Below, piece by piece: positions 44,997 through 54,058 of a DNA stretch of 64,000 nt (position 1 is its first letter; the number at the start of each line of letters is the position of its first letter). Made by a program: the position numbers and the translations under genes. Source of the stretch: Micrococcales bacterium (GTDB lineage: Bacteria > Actinomycetota > Actinomycetes > Actinomycetales > Cellulomonadaceae). The stretch spans positions 25,733 to 89,732 of the forward strand of contig WRMB01000005.1 in NCBI GenBank assembly GCA_009777345.1. Reading direction: 5' to 3'. The notes beneath the pieces are model-generated. The model saw only the letters and a program-made list of their open reading frames with translations, had not been told where the DNA came from and searched no databases.

Positions 44997-46430
44997 CTAC
45001 CGCCAGGCGGCGACCATGTCGGCAGGCGTCCAGCAAGCAGCGAGCGGCAGGCCCGGTTCGGCACCGTTGCGGGAGACGGCCACCAACGGGATGTCCGGGC
45101 TGGCACCGGGAACGGCCGGAGCGTCGCGGAGCAGACAGGCAAAGTCCTTGTGGTCGAACGGCTGGGTGTCGTGCCACTTGACGGAACCGACGAACCCGAG
45201 AGAACGGGCTGGGGTCCGGTCGGCTCCGACGAGGTCGATCTCGGGGTTGTTCTGCCGGTTCCACCACCCACCGACCGTCATCACGTCGGGCCATGCGTCG
45301 TCGGGCAGCAGACGTTCCAGGCTAGAGCGGACCAACGGTTCTACCGCCCGACCCCGCCAGCTGGCCCACGAGCGCTCGACCCGGGCCAGAGCCAGGTCGG
45401 CACGGCCTCGCTCGGCCAGAGCGACGACGTCCGGGGCGAAAGCGAGCCAGAAGCGCAGGTACGGGTCGGCTACCCGGTAGCGACGGTTGCGGGTGTCGAC
45501 GGCGGTCGACAGGGGCAGCTCGTCAGCCAGGGCGCGTTTGACCAGCAGAGTCTTCAACAACGGACTGAGCGTGCCCGACGGGACCGTCCCAGCGCTGACC
45601 GCCGCTGCGATGGTGGCATAGGTGCGTTCTCCGGCACCGACCGCCTCCAGCACCTGCCGCGACAACGACGGCTCGGGAAACTCACCCAGCAGGGTCAGCT
45701 GACCTGAGACCAGCAGCGGTGAGAGCGGGTCGTCCAACGACCGGCGCAGAAAGTCCAGGCGAGACGATCCCTGGGGCCACGAAGCGACGACCTCTGGGAA
45801 ACCGCCGGTGATCAGCCAGGCGTCCACCGCGTCGGCCGCAGGTAGACCAGCCATGTCGGCGACGTCGGCCAGGTGCAGCGGGTGGATGGTCATTGCCGCA
45901 GCGCGACCGTAGAACGCCCGGTCGTGGGACTGCAACGACTCCATGACCGAAAGGGCTGAACCGACCAGCAGCATCAGCACCGGTTTTGCTCTGAGGTGCC
46001 GGTCCCACACGGTCTGCAGCGCCCCCTCGAACTCGCTGTCCTGCGCCATCAGCCACGGCACCTCGTCGAGCACCACCAACGACGGGACGTCGTCGGGCAG
46101 AGCCATGGCGAGCAGCCGCAGCGCCTGGTTCCAGTCCGTCGCCGTCAACCCCGCCACCTCGGCCCGACCAGGCAGGTCAGACTGTACGACAGCCTCGGCC
46201 AGGTCGGCGCGCTCAGCCGCCGGGTTACGGCCGCGGGTCGCCTGGAACACCACGCTGGGAGCGTCGAGCCGGTCTGAGAACTCTTGCACCAGCCGTGACT
46301 TGCCGACCCGACGCCGCCCGGTGACGATCACCGCCCGACCCCGGCTGGCCGCAGAAGCATCCACGACGCTCTGCCACTGCTGACCGAGCGCCGCAAGATC
46401 GCGCTCTCGCCCGCTGAACTCCACACGCAT
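44997..46430 (-). CDS. AAA ATPase of the DUF234/archaeal-ATPase type with winged-helix domain
   Basis: 477 residues. Walker A GRRRVGKSRLVQEF (about 38-51), Walker B LVVLDEVPWL, a sensor in LLVGSALSVME. A winged-helix segment (TYATIAAAVSAGTVPSGTL) is followed by the DUF234 C-terminal region with a PD-(D/E)xK-like WWNRQNNPEIDLVGAD and FVGSVKW. Such ATPases are frequent accessory genes of uncertain role. Its promoter contains three copies of a GTAGATC palindrome, so self-regulation through the winged helix is possible. It sits between the rnc operon and a ligase gene. Confidence 0.85.
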   Translation of the reverse strand: MRVEFSGRERDLAALGQQWQSVVDASAASRGRAVIVTGRRRVGKSRLVQEFSDRLDAPSVVFQATRGRNPAAERADLAEAVVQSDLPGRAEVAGLTATDWNQALRLLAMALPDDVPSLVVLDEVPWLMAQDSEFEGALQTVWDRHLRAKPVLMLLVGSALSVMESLQSHDRAFYGRAAAMTIHPLHLADVADMAGLPAADAVDAWLITGGFPEVVASWPQGSSRLDFLRRSLDDPLSPLLVSGQLTLLGEFPEPSLSRQVLEAVGAGERTYATIAAAVSAGTVPSGTLSPLLKTLLVKRALADELPLSTAVDTRNRRYRVADPYLRFWLAFAPDVVALAERGRADLALARVERSWASWRGRAVEPLVRSSLERLLPDDAWPDVMTVGGWWNRQNNPEIDLVGADRTPARSLGFVGSVKWHDTQPFDHKDFACLLRDAPAVPGASPDIPLVAVSRNGAEPGLPLAACWTPADMVAAWR

Positions 46431-46439
46431 CTCCGTCCC

Positions 46440-46509
46440 GACATAGGTAGATCAGATCTACCTTAGAACCAATCTAGCGTAGATCGGATCTAGCGTAGAT
46501 CGGATCTAC
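46440..46509 (-). promoter_or_regulatory. Operator array: three GTAGATC-N-GATCTAC palindromes at the DUF234-ATPase promoter
   Basis: Palindromes at 46447-46461, 46479-46493 (last base changed) and 46495-46509 follow the pattern GTAGATC-N-GATCTAC. Two of them sit in a perfect 16-bp direct repeat (46473-46488, 46489-46504). On the minus strand a TATGTC -10-like hexamer (46445-46440) abuts the first palindrome. Start codon 46430. The array is AT-rich relative to all neighbours and is a strong candidate repressor site. Confidence 0.7.
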
Positions 46510-46569
46510 ATCGGCGGCGGGTCGCACGACCGGCTGCCAGCGGTGATCGGGGGCTTGGGCTGGTGGCGG

Positions 46570-48252
46570 TCACATCGTCGGTCGTTCTGCCTGACCGGCG
46601 GCGTCGGCAGGCCCGTCCGAGCCGGAGCCGCTCCCACAGGATCGGCCCTCGACTGCACAGCACACGACCTGACGGGGAACGGCTGGTGCGCCCAACCGGT
46701 CGCGGACCGCCTGGCGCCAGGCATCGGGGGTGGGCACGACGCCGGGAGCCAGGGTGAGCGTCGCGGTGAGACGCTGGCCCATGATGTCGTCGGGTACCAC
46801 GTCGACCTGTGCCTGGACCACTCCCGGCTGGGCAGCGAGCAGCGCCCGCACCCTGTCCGGGTCGACGTGCTCACCGCCGAGCCGCACCACCGGGCCGACC
46901 CGGCCGGTCAGGTACAGACGACCGTAGGCGTCGAGACGGCCCGTGTCTGGCAGGGTGAGACGTCGACCGCCGGGTTCGTCGGCCACCGAGACCAACGGGG
47001 AGGTGACCCGGACCCGGCCTGTGGTGCCGACCGGCACCGGACGGCCCGTCCCGTCCACCACCTCGATGCGGGTACCGACCACGGGGCGGCCGACGGTCGT
47101 CGGGGCGCGGGCCAGCCGCGGACCGTCCGCGAAGGCGAACGTACCGGCTTCGGTCGAGCCGTAGCAGTTCACCACGACCGGACCGAGACGGTCGGTCAGG
47201 GTCGTCAGCGTGGCGACGTCCAGCACGTCCGAACCGCTGACCACAGCCCGCAGCCGACCGATCCACCCGGGGTGAGAGGTCGCCTGGTCGGACGCCAGGT
47301 GCGCGGCCAGGCACCGCAGGTGCGGCGGAGCACCCACGATCACGCGCACCCCGTACCGACGGACCACCGCCAGCGCCGCCCCGCCCGCGGCGGCACCTGC
47401 GCCCGGACCGCCGACCTCGTCCCGCCTGGCATCCACGGCCGTGGCCAGCACCATCGGCGCACCGGTGACCAGGCACAGCACGGCGACCGCCAGCCCGTAG
47501 CCGTGGTGCAGCGGCGGCCAGACCAGGCACGGTTCGCCCGACCGCACCCTGGTCGCGCCGGCCAGCGCCAGCGCCGTCAGCGCCGCTCCAGCCGAGGCCC
47601 GGGCCCGGCCGTGGCGCAGCGGCACCCCGGTCGGGGCCCCGGTGGTACCGGAGGTGAGCAGCACCAGGGTGGAACGGCGGGCCCAGGCCGGTGGGCGGAC
47701 GCCGGACGGCACCGCCGCGACCAGACGGGCCCAGTCCCGGCAGGGCACGTGACCGGTCCGGGCTCGTTCCGCCACGTCGGCCTCCGCCCGGGTGCCGGGC
47801 AGCACCGCGTCGTCGGCGTGCAGCACCAGGTCGACCGGACCGGCGTCGACCACCCGTCCGGGAGCGACGAGCACCACGTCCGCTCCTGCGCGGCTGGCGG
47901 CCCCCAGGGCGACGAACAGGTGCCGGTCGTCGTGACAGGCCACGGCCACCCGCTGGCCCGGACCGGCCAGCCGGTGGTGGACCAGCGCGGCTGCCAGCCG
48001 GCTCGCCTCCCGGTCCAGCTCGCCGTAGGTGACCGCACCGTCACCGTCGACCAGCGCGACCCGACCGCCGCGCACCCGACCGCCCGCGGCGAGCGCGGCG
48101 GCGATGCTCGTCCCGTGCCGGGGCAGGCCCGCGAGCACGGTCTGGGCCACCTGGACCGGGTGCCGCACGACGCCGACGGTGCTGAGCCCCGCGGCCAGGG
48201 CCCGCGCCTGCTCACCGAGCGTGGGCCGGGTGTCGGACCAGCGCAGGGCCAT
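46570..48252 (-). CDS. AMP-forming acyl-CoA synthetase / ligase family protein
   Basis: 560 residues from ATG 48252, overlapping the SDR stop (TGATG). The adenylate-forming signature LLTSGTTGAPTGVPL, NCYGSTEAGTFAF, and a TGRVGPVVRLGGEHVDPD region near the C-terminus are visible. The invariant core Lys near the end is not obvious, and the C-terminal sub-domain ends in a Gly/Ser-rich tail. The family activates carboxylic acids (fatty, aryl or amino acids) as AMP esters. Coupling to an SDR suggests a small biosynthetic or degradative pathway; the substrate is unknown. Confidence 0.85.
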   Translation of the reverse strand: MALRWSDTRPTLGEQARALAAGLSTVGVVRHPVQVAQTVLAGLPRHGTSIAAALAAGGRVRGGRVALVDGDGAVTYGELDREASRLAAALVHHRLAGPGQRVAVACHDDRHLFVALGAASRAGADVVLVAPGRVVDAGPVDLVLHADDAVLPGTRAEADVAERARTGHVPCRDWARLVAAVPSGVRPPAWARRSTLVLLTSGTTGAPTGVPLRHGRARASAGAALTALALAGATRVRSGEPCLVWPPLHHGYGLAVAVLCLVTGAPMVLATAVDARRDEVGGPGAGAAAGGAALAVVRRYGVRVIVGAPPHLRCLAAHLASDQATSHPGWIGRLRAVVSGSDVLDVATLTTLTDRLGPVVVNCYGSTEAGTFAFADGPRLARAPTTVGRPVVGTRIEVVDGTGRPVPVGTTGRVRVTSPLVSVADEPGGRRLTLPDTGRLDAYGRLYLTGRVGPVVRLGGEHVDPDRVRALLAAQPGVVQAQVDVVPDDIMGQRLTATLTLAPGVVPTPDAWRQAVRDRLGAPAVPRQVVCCAVEGRSCGSGSGSDGPADAAGQAERPTM

Positions 48253-49097
48253 CAGGGTCGCCGTCCGGTGCGCAGCACGGCAGCCCAGCCTGCGTCGACG
48301 ACGCCGGGCGCCGCATCGACCAGTGCTCGGCCCGCCCCGGCCCACCACGGTCGCACCCGCCGGGCCCGGGTGACGACCGCCCGGCACACCACGTCGGCCG
48401 CCTGGTCCACGCTGAGCTCAGGTACCCGGTAGCGGCCCGCGGTGGGTGCGCTCATCGTCGTGGTCACCCGGGGCAGGTGGATCGACGAGACCGCGACCCC
48501 GGCCGCCCGCAGCTCGGGCGCCGCCCCGGCCAGCCAAGCGTCGAACGCCGTCTTCGACGCGCTGTAGGCCGACCAGCCGGGCAGCGGGACGTCCACCTGG
48601 ACGGTCGACGTCGTGACCAGGTGCCCCGAACCGCGTCGGGCCATCTCACGCAGCAGAGGAAGCGCGAAGACGGCCGGTCCGGTGTAGTTGGCCCGCACCA
48701 GACGGTCCACGTCGTCGAGCCGACCGTCCTCCAGGTACCGGTGGACGCTGTGACCGGCGTTGGCCACCAGCAGCCCCGGTGCACCGACGGTCGTCACCAC
48801 GTCTTCGGCCTCAGCGGCGGCTCTGTCGGTGTCCCGCAGGTCCAGCACCCGGTACTCCAGCACCCCACCGGCGGCCCGCACCTGCGCCGCGAGGCGGGCC
48901 AGGCGATCTTCGCTGCGCGCCACGGCCACGACGTGCGCACCGACAGCCGCCAGCCGCCGCGCCACCACCCACCCGATCCCTCGCGACGCCCCCGTCACCA
49001 CGACGACCTGCCCCATCACCGACGGCCGCACCCGGTCTGGTCCCGAACCGTGGGTACGCAGCCCCAAGACCGCCGGGACCCAACCGCGTCGCACCAT
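48252..49097 (-). CDS. Short-chain dehydrogenase/reductase
   Basis: 281 residues if ATG 49097 is the start; a TAAAGT hexamer 6 nt upstream supports a leaderless mRNA. A start at 49016 (MGQVVVVTGASRG) would give a standard 254. Rossmann motif TGASRGIG, NAG (VANAGHS), Ser in VTTSTVQ and YSASK (Tyr-x-x-x-Lys). It probably reduces or oxidises a carbonyl or alcohol with NAD(P)H. Coupled to the ligase gene by a one-base overlap. The long palindrome 49216-49311 lies just upstream. Confidence 0.85.
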   Translation of the reverse strand: MVRRGWVPAVLGLRTHGSGPDRVRPSVMGQVVVVTGASRGIGWVVARRLAAVGAHVVAVARSEDRLARLAAQVRAAGGVLEYRVLDLRDTDRAAAEAEDVVTTVGAPGLLVANAGHSVHRYLEDGRLDDVDRLVRANYTGPAVFALPLLREMARRGSGHLVTTSTVQVDVPLPGWSAYSASKTAFDAWLAGAAPELRAAGVAVSSIHLPRVTTTMSAPTAGRYRVPELSVDQAADVVCRAVVTRARRVRPWWAGAGRALVDAAPGVVDAGWAAVLRTGRRP

Positions 49098-49103
49098 GCC
49101 AGA

Positions 49104-49109
49104 ACTTTA
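49104..49109 (-). promoter_or_regulatory. Candidate -10 (TAAAGT) of the SDR gene
   Basis: TAAAGT on the minus strand ends 6 nt before ATG 49097, which favours the longer start and a leaderless transcript. Confidence 0.45.
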
Positions 49110-49215
49110 CGGTTCGCCGCCCAGAGGTCACGACCAGGTCGTCGAAGCCTAGGAACCGTCCAGCGCCCGAGGACGACCTCAGTGCCGAACCCAGCCCGCC
49201 CCCCAGACTATAGAA

Positions 49216-49311
49216 CCGATAAGTGTGCTCCAGTTCGTGGGTTCCACGCCGTTCCACCGTTTCGAAACGGTGGAACGGCGTGGAACCCACGAACTCGTGT
49301 AGCCTTATCGG
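49216..49311. repeat. 96-bp palindromic element, copy 2
   Basis: The perfect core is 49232-49295 (64 bp, centred on TTCGAA at 49261-49266). Outside it, imperfect pairing continues to CCGATAAG (49216-49223) and CTTATCGG (49304-49311). The core is nearly identical to 10446-10503, differing mainly at the centre. The right flank of copy 1 also matches, the left does not. The element lies between divergent SDR and M1-peptidase genes. Confidence 0.9.
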
Positions 49312-49456
49312 CTCTCTGGTGAGGAGGGTGGGTCGTGTCGCCAAGGACGGCAGCCGAAGTCTTTCGCGAACAACGCAGGCATCACCTCCTGACGCTGCAC
49401 GTCCGGCCGGGTGTGCCCGCCCTCGTCCGGGATCTACCGTCGGGGAACCTGGAACA

Positions 49457-50998
49457 ATGAGGGCCATGTCGCACCCACCGCCGTCGCCCTACTACGTACC
49501 TGCACCGCCGCGCCGTCGGCGCGCTCCCCTGATCGCGGCGGTGGCGGCCGTCGTCGTGGTGGCGCTGGTCGCGCTGGGCGTATGGCTGCTGGTCCGTGGC
49601 AGCGGTCCCACGGCAAGCCCGACCGCGACCGTCAACCCGTGCGACGAGCAGCCCTACGACCCCCAGATCGGCCCGACCAAGGGCAACGCCTCGCTGGGCG
49701 ACCCCTACCTGTGCTGGGCCGGTGGCGCTGGCTACGACGCGCTCTCCTACGACGTCCAGGTCAGCGTCGAACCGGCCACCGCCCAGATCACCGGCCAGGC
49801 CGAGGTCGTGGTCCGGCTCACCGAGGAGGTCGACGCCGTCCACCTCGACCTGGTGCTGCAGGCCAGTGCTGTCACCGTGGACGGCGCGTCGGTGGAGTTC
49901 GCGCAGGACGGGCTGGACCTGGCCGTGCCCACCGACGCACGGGTCGGCGACGAGGTGACCATCGGGGTGGAGTACTCCGGGGTGCCGAAGATGAGGTCCG
50001 AGATGGGTGAGGCCGTGCGGCGGCAGGGCTCGGAGATCCTGCTGGCCGACGAACCCGCTGGCCCGGTGACCTGGATGCCGATCAACTCCCACCCGTCCGA
50101 CCCGGCGATGTTCAGCGTCGCGGTGTCCGTGCCGCGGGGCGTGGAGGCGATCTCCGTGGGTCGGCTGGTCTCGAACGGTCCCGACCCGGACGCCCCCGGA
50201 CGCGACCTGTGGGTCTGGGCAGCGGACGAGCCGGTGGTCAGCTACGCGATCATGCTGGCCGTCGGCCAGTACGAGCTGGACGGTCCCCGGAACGTCACCG
50301 TGGGCGGGAAGACCGTCCAGTACGTCGCCGCCGCGCCCGTCGGGGCCGAAGCCGAACAAGCGCTCGAGTGGCTGTCGCGCAGCATCGAGGCGGCCGACGC
50401 GCTGACCGAGTTCGCCGGGGAGTACCCTCTCACCTCTCTCGGCGGCATAGTGCCCCCGATGCCGACCGGCTGGGCCTTGGAGACCCACGGACGACCGATC
50501 TACGACTCGGTGTGGATCCCGGACGACAGCGTGATCACCCACGAGCTGGCCCACTTCTGGTTCGGCAACAAAGTGGTCCTCACGCGGTGGGACGACATCG
50601 TCACCAAAGAGGGCCTGGCGTCCTACAGCGAGTACGCCGCCGACTTTACCGGCCGGAACCTGACACCCGAGGAGTTCCTCGAGAGCACCTACGACGACAA
50701 CAGGCTCATCGACTGGAACCAGTCGATCTCCGACCCTGGCTCCGGCCTGGACGCCTACTCCTATAAGGTCTACCAGGGCGGCGGCGCGGCCCTCCAGGCG
50801 CTGCGCAACCGGATGGGTGACGAGGCGTTCGGAGCGTTCATCAAGGCCTGGGCCGACCAAGAAGGCCCACACTCCCTGGAGGAGTTCCGCCAGATGGCCC
50901 AGGAGTACTCCCCCACCGACGTCAGCGGCCTGCTCGCTGCCTGGTTCGACGACAAGCAGCGTCCGGCCAGGACCGCCGAGAACGGCCTGGGCGGTTAG
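49457..50998 (+). CDS. M1-family zinc metallopeptidase with membrane anchor
   Basis: 513 residues from ATG 49457; ATG 49466 is also possible. A Pro-rich N-terminus is followed by one membrane helix (about 27-50), so the body is extracytoplasmic. Zinc site HELAH (His362-Glu363-His366) with the downstream Glu in TKEGLASYSEYAA; exopeptidase-type segment GWALETHGRPIY replaces GAMEN as in other actinobacterial M1 enzymes. The first third is the usual beta-saddle domain. Probably trims peptides at the cell surface. A terminator follows. Confidence 0.9.
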   Translation: MRAMSHPPPSPYYVPAPPRRRRAPLIAAVAAVVVVALVALGVWLLVRGSGPTASPTATVNPCDEQPYDPQIGPTKGNASLGDPYLCWAGGAGYDALSYDVQVSVEPATAQITGQAEVVVRLTEEVDAVHLDLVLQASAVTVDGASVEFAQDGLDLAVPTDARVGDEVTIGVEYSGVPKMRSEMGEAVRRQGSEILLADEPAGPVTWMPINSHPSDPAMFSVAVSVPRGVEAISVGRLVSNGPDPDAPGRDLWVWAADEPVVSYAIMLAVGQYELDGPRNVTVGGKTVQYVAAAPVGAEAEQALEWLSRSIEAADALTEFAGEYPLTSLGGIVPPMPTGWALETHGRPIYDSVWIPDDSVITHELAHFWFGNKVVLTRWDDIVTKEGLASYSEYAADFTGRNLTPEEFLESTYDDNRLIDWNQSISDPGSGLDAYSYKVYQGGGAALQALRNRMGDEAFGAFIKAWADQEGPHSLEEFRQMAQEYSPTDVSGLLAAWFDDKQRPARTAENGLGG

Positions 50999-50999
50999 T

Positions 51000-51024
51000 C
51001 CTGCGCCGGTAAATCCGGCGCAGG
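51000..51024 (+). terminator. Terminator-like hairpin after the M1 peptidase gene
   Basis: Perfect 10-bp arms CCTGCGCCGG (51000-51009) and its complement (51015-51024) around TAAAT, starting right after the stop codon. No U-run. Confidence 0.75.
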
Positions 51025-51103
51025 ACACCGGCCCGTCGCCCAGGCGGACCAGGCTGCACCACATCCACACAGGTATCTGTCCCAAACCGGTCATAACGGG
51101 CCG

Positions 51104-51109
51104 TATCGT
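51104..51109 (+). promoter_or_regulatory. Candidate -10 (TATCGT) of the LCP gene
   Basis: TATCGT ends 6 nt before GTG 51116. The six bases between (AGGAAG) also look like a ribosome-binding site but would be too close to the start. Confidence 0.45.
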
Positions 51110-51115
51110 AGGAAG

Positions 51116-52249
51116 GTGACCAGTCCCGACTCGCCGCTCGACGACGTGCCGCTCGGCGACCAGGCGTACGGCGCCCGGCACGGTCGTCCGGTCGCCGCCC
51201 GGCGGTTCGTGCGCCCGGTTGCGGTGGGCGTCGCCACGCTGCTGCTGGTCACGGTCTCGGCCGCCGCAGCGTTCGTCACCGCCAACCGGCCCAAGAGCGT
51301 CGACGTCAAAGGTCTGGTCCACCAGGGCCCCGACCAACCCACCCGGCCCCCGGCAGGCCCCGACGGCGGGCGGGCGGTGAACATCCTGCTGCTGGGTTCG
51401 GACAGCCGGATGGGCGAGGAGAACCAACGGCTCGGCGGCACCGTCGCCGGGATGCGCTCCGACACCACGATCGTGCTGCACGTCTCCGCCGACCGCAGCC
51501 GGGTCGAGCTGGTCTCGATCCCCCGCGACTCCCTGGTGGACATCCCCGAGTGCAAGACCACCAAGGGCAAGGCGATCCCCGCGGCCAGGAACACGATGAT
51601 CAACGCGGCGTTCGCCCGGGGCTGGGACTCCGGTGGCGACCTGGCGTCCGCCGCGGCCTGCGCCTGGAACACGGTCGAGGCGACCACCGGGCTGTACATC
51701 GACCATTTCGCCCTGGTCGACTTCGCCGGGTTCGAGCAGATGGTGAACGCGGTCGGTGGGGTGGACATCTACGTGGACCGGGCCATGCGGCAGTACGACG
51801 GTGACGGCGGTGGCCTGAACCTCAGTGCCGGGCACAACCACCTGGACGGGGAGCAGGCCCTGTACTTCGCCCGGGCCCGGTACGTCACCGGCACCGACGG
51901 TTCGGACATCACCCGGATCACCCACCAGCAGCAGCTGCTGCGCGCCCTGGCTGAGAAGGTCATGGCCTCGTCGAGCATGTCCGACGTGGCCAGCCTGACC
52001 CGGCTGGTCAACGCGGTATCGAGCAACCTGACCGTCGACCAGGGCCTGTCGGTGACCACCTCCACGTCCCTGGCCTACTCCCTGCGCTCGGTCTCCCGCA
52101 GCAACGTGGTCTTCGCCACCGCACCGTTCCAGTACGACACCGCCGACCCCAACCGGGTACGCCTGACCGACCAGGCCGACGAGGTCTGGGCCGCGATGGC
52201 CTCCGACACCCCGATCGCCGACGTGCTCCCCAAGGACGCCCAGCGCTGA
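51116..52249 (+). CDS. LytR-CpsA-Psr (LCP) family cell-wall polymer transferase
   Basis: 377 residues with an N-terminal membrane helix (about 34-58). LCP motifs: ILLLGSDSR near residue 90, MRSDTTIVLHV, SIPRDSLVDIP with the conserved Arg-Asp, and the later HNHLDGEQALYFARARY. LCP enzymes attach anionic glycopolymers or arabinogalactan-type polymers to peptidoglycan outside the membrane. It follows the M1 gene but has its own start signals. About 160 bp to the next gene show nothing recognisable. Confidence 0.92.
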   Translation: MTSPDSPLDDVPLGDQAYGARHGRPVAARRFVRPVAVGVATLLLVTVSAAAAFVTANRPKSVDVKGLVHQGPDQPTRPPAGPDGGRAVNILLLGSDSRMGEENQRLGGTVAGMRSDTTIVLHVSADRSRVELVSIPRDSLVDIPECKTTKGKAIPAARNTMINAAFARGWDSGGDLASAAACAWNTVEATTGLYIDHFALVDFAGFEQMVNAVGGVDIYVDRAMRQYDGDGGGLNLSAGHNHLDGEQALYFARARYVTGTDGSDITRITHQQQLLRALAEKVMASSSMSDVASLTRLVNAVSSNLTVDQGLSVTTSTSLAYSLRSVSRSNVVFATAPFQYDTADPNRVRLTDQADEVWAAMASDTPIADVLPKDAQR

Positions 52250-52409
52250 TCCTGGCGGCTCGACCAGTCCCCAGCCCGTCGGGCGTGCCACGGGCAAGTT
52301 AGGCATGGAGGAGAGCACGATCCGAGTTGTCCACAGCCTTGGCCTCGCTGTGGTGTGTCGGACCCTCCTGCCAGACTAAGGTCGACTCGGGAGCAACAGA
52401 GGGGGACCC

Positions 52410-53543
52410 ATGACGACGAAGCGCCGGCACCAGAGCACGGACGCGGACGGGACGAACCGCCGCACGAGCAACTTGGTTCCCCAGGATGCCTCACTGTTGG
52501 ACGCAGACGCCCTGGTAGAACGCATCTCCGGCCTGGTCGAGCAGGCCCGGGCGGCGGTGGCAGCACAGGCGAACGTTGCCTTGACCCTGACCAACTGGCA
52601 CATCGGGAAGGTCATCGACGCCGAGGTCCTCCAACGTCGTCGGGCCGGGTACGGCAAGGAGGTTGTGGCAGCCGTCGCCCAGCAGTTGACGGCCCGCTAC
52701 GGCTCGGGCTTCGACCTGACGAACCTCTACCGCATGGTCCAGCTGGCCCAGGCGTTCCCAGACGAGCAGATTGTCGCCTCGCTGGGGCAACAATTAAGCT
52801 GGACACACTTCAAAGCGCTGCTGCCGCTCAAGTCGGCCGAGGCTCGGCGCTTCTACGCCGAAGAGGCTGCGGCCCGGAGCCTGACGGTCCGCGAGCTGCG
52901 GCACGTCATCGCCCGCAAGGCGTACGAGCGTCGGGACATCGCCGACTCCCAGATCACCGACGGCTCGGCGGTACCGCTGGACACCTTCCGGGACCCGATG
53001 CTGCTCGACGTGCTGGGCCTGAAGGGGACCTACCAGGAGCAGGACCTGGAGGAGGCTGTCATCCGCGAGATGGAGCCGTTCCTGCTGGAAGTCGGCCAGG
53101 GCTGGACGTTCGTCACCCGGCAGAAGCGGATGACCGTCGACGGCGACGACTTCTACCTGGACCTGCTGTTCTTCTCCCGCCCGCTGCACCGCCTGGTCGC
53201 CGTCGAGCTCAAGCTCGGCAAGTTCAAGGCCGCCTACGAGGGCCAGATGAAGCTCTACCTGAAGTGGCTCGACCGCTACGAACGGCAGGCCGGAGAGGAA
53301 GCGCCCATCGGCCTGATCCTGTGCACCGAGGCCCGCCGCGAGCAGATCGAGCTGCTCCAGATGCACAAGGACGGCATCGCGGTGGCTGAGTACTGGACCG
53401 ACCTGCCACCCAAGAAAGAACTGGAGGAGCGCATCCAGCTCATCCTCCGCCAGACCAAGGAACGCCTCGCCCGCCGCGAGCTGCCCGCTGCACTGGAGCG
53501 CCCTGGGACGTCCGACTTGGAAAATGCGGGAAACACATCGTGA
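52410..53543 (+). CDS. DUF1016/YhcG-type nuclease-like protein
   Basis: 377 residues, ATG after GAGGGGG. N-terminal DUF1016_N domain: LVEQARAAVAAQANVALTLT, NWHIGKVID, YGKEVV, and LTARYGSGFDLTNLYRMVQL. The C-terminal ~170 residues are a PD-(D/E)xK-like domain: DFYLDLLFFSRPLHRLVAVE, LKLGKFKAAYEGQMKLYL, and LILCTEARREQIELL. YhcG-like proteins are widespread accessory genes, some linked to DNA metabolism or defence. It stands alone between the LCP gene and a small unknown gene, with no modification or restriction partner. Confidence 0.87.
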   Translation: MTTKRRHQSTDADGTNRRTSNLVPQDASLLDADALVERISGLVEQARAAVAAQANVALTLTNWHIGKVIDAEVLQRRRAGYGKEVVAAVAQQLTARYGSGFDLTNLYRMVQLAQAFPDEQIVASLGQQLSWTHFKALLPLKSAEARRFYAEEAAARSLTVRELRHVIARKAYERRDIADSQITDGSAVPLDTFRDPMLLDVLGLKGTYQEQDLEEAVIREMEPFLLEVGQGWTFVTRQKRMTVDGDDFYLDLLFFSRPLHRLVAVELKLGKFKAAYEGQMKLYLKWLDRYERQAGEEAPIGLILCTEARREQIELLQMHKDGIAVAEYWTDLPPKKELEERIQLILRQTKERLARRELPAALERPGTSDLENAGNTS

Positions 53544-53596
53544 CCAGGCAGGACACTAGGAGTCCCCCCGCTGTCCCGATCCTGTCGGGGTGCTGT

Positions 53597-54058
53597 TCAG
53601 TCCCACCAGAGGACAAGCATGCGATCGGTCGGTACGCCGATATCCTGATAGCGGTAGCACTCTTCTAGGGGCCAGGTGTCATCGGGACGGAGGGCTTCAG
53701 GGAACCAGGCCACCACTTCGTCGGCAGTACGGTCGGTTACTAGGACTATCTGATCGCTGAAAGGCCACTCATCATCACTGTCCACCTGGGTCACAGCGAT
53801 CCGGACGTCCTGCACCTCTGACCGATCCCGGACCGCGGTCAGCAGCGCGCGGATGTCGGCCAACGTGACCTGCGACGACGGATCGTCGGGATCAGGGACG
53901 ACGTTGCACCAGATGCACCCGGCTTCGACGTTCCCGTCGAAGAACTCCTCCAAGGTGAGCAGAGGAAACATATCGACCGCATCATCGCCTTGGAAGTAAG
54001 GGGCGATGCGAGCGTGAACCCGCTCTAGCGCTGATGCCATCTGTCCGCGGACCACCAT
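53597..54058 (-). CDS. Small acidic protein of unknown function
   Basis: 153 residues if ATG 54058 is used, 147 from ATG 54040; neither has a good ribosome-binding site. Acidic, with FPLLTLEEFFDGNVEAGCIW, VTLADIRALLTAVRDR, a WPFSDQIVLVTD strand and a DRMLVLWWD C-terminus. The size and acidic character resemble immunity proteins of polymorphic toxin systems, but no toxin gene is adjacent. Lower GC than the neighbours suggests acquisition together with the DUF1016 gene. Confidence 0.6.
   Translation of the reverse strand: MVVRGQMASALERVHARIAPYFQGDDAVDMFPLLTLEEFFDGNVEAGCIWCNVVPDPDDPSSQVTLADIRALLTAVRDRSEVQDVRIAVTQVDSDDEWPFSDQIVLVTDRTADEVVAWFPEALRPDDTWPLEECYRYQDIGVPTDRMLVLWWD

Noticed and set aside
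46543..48432. A 629-residue plus-strand frame across the ligase gene
   Set aside because: Antisense shadow; the minus-strand gene carries the adenylate-forming motifs.
49382..52318. A 978-residue minus-strand frame across the M1 and LCP genes
   Set aside because: Antisense shadow in high-GC DNA with no recognisable domain.
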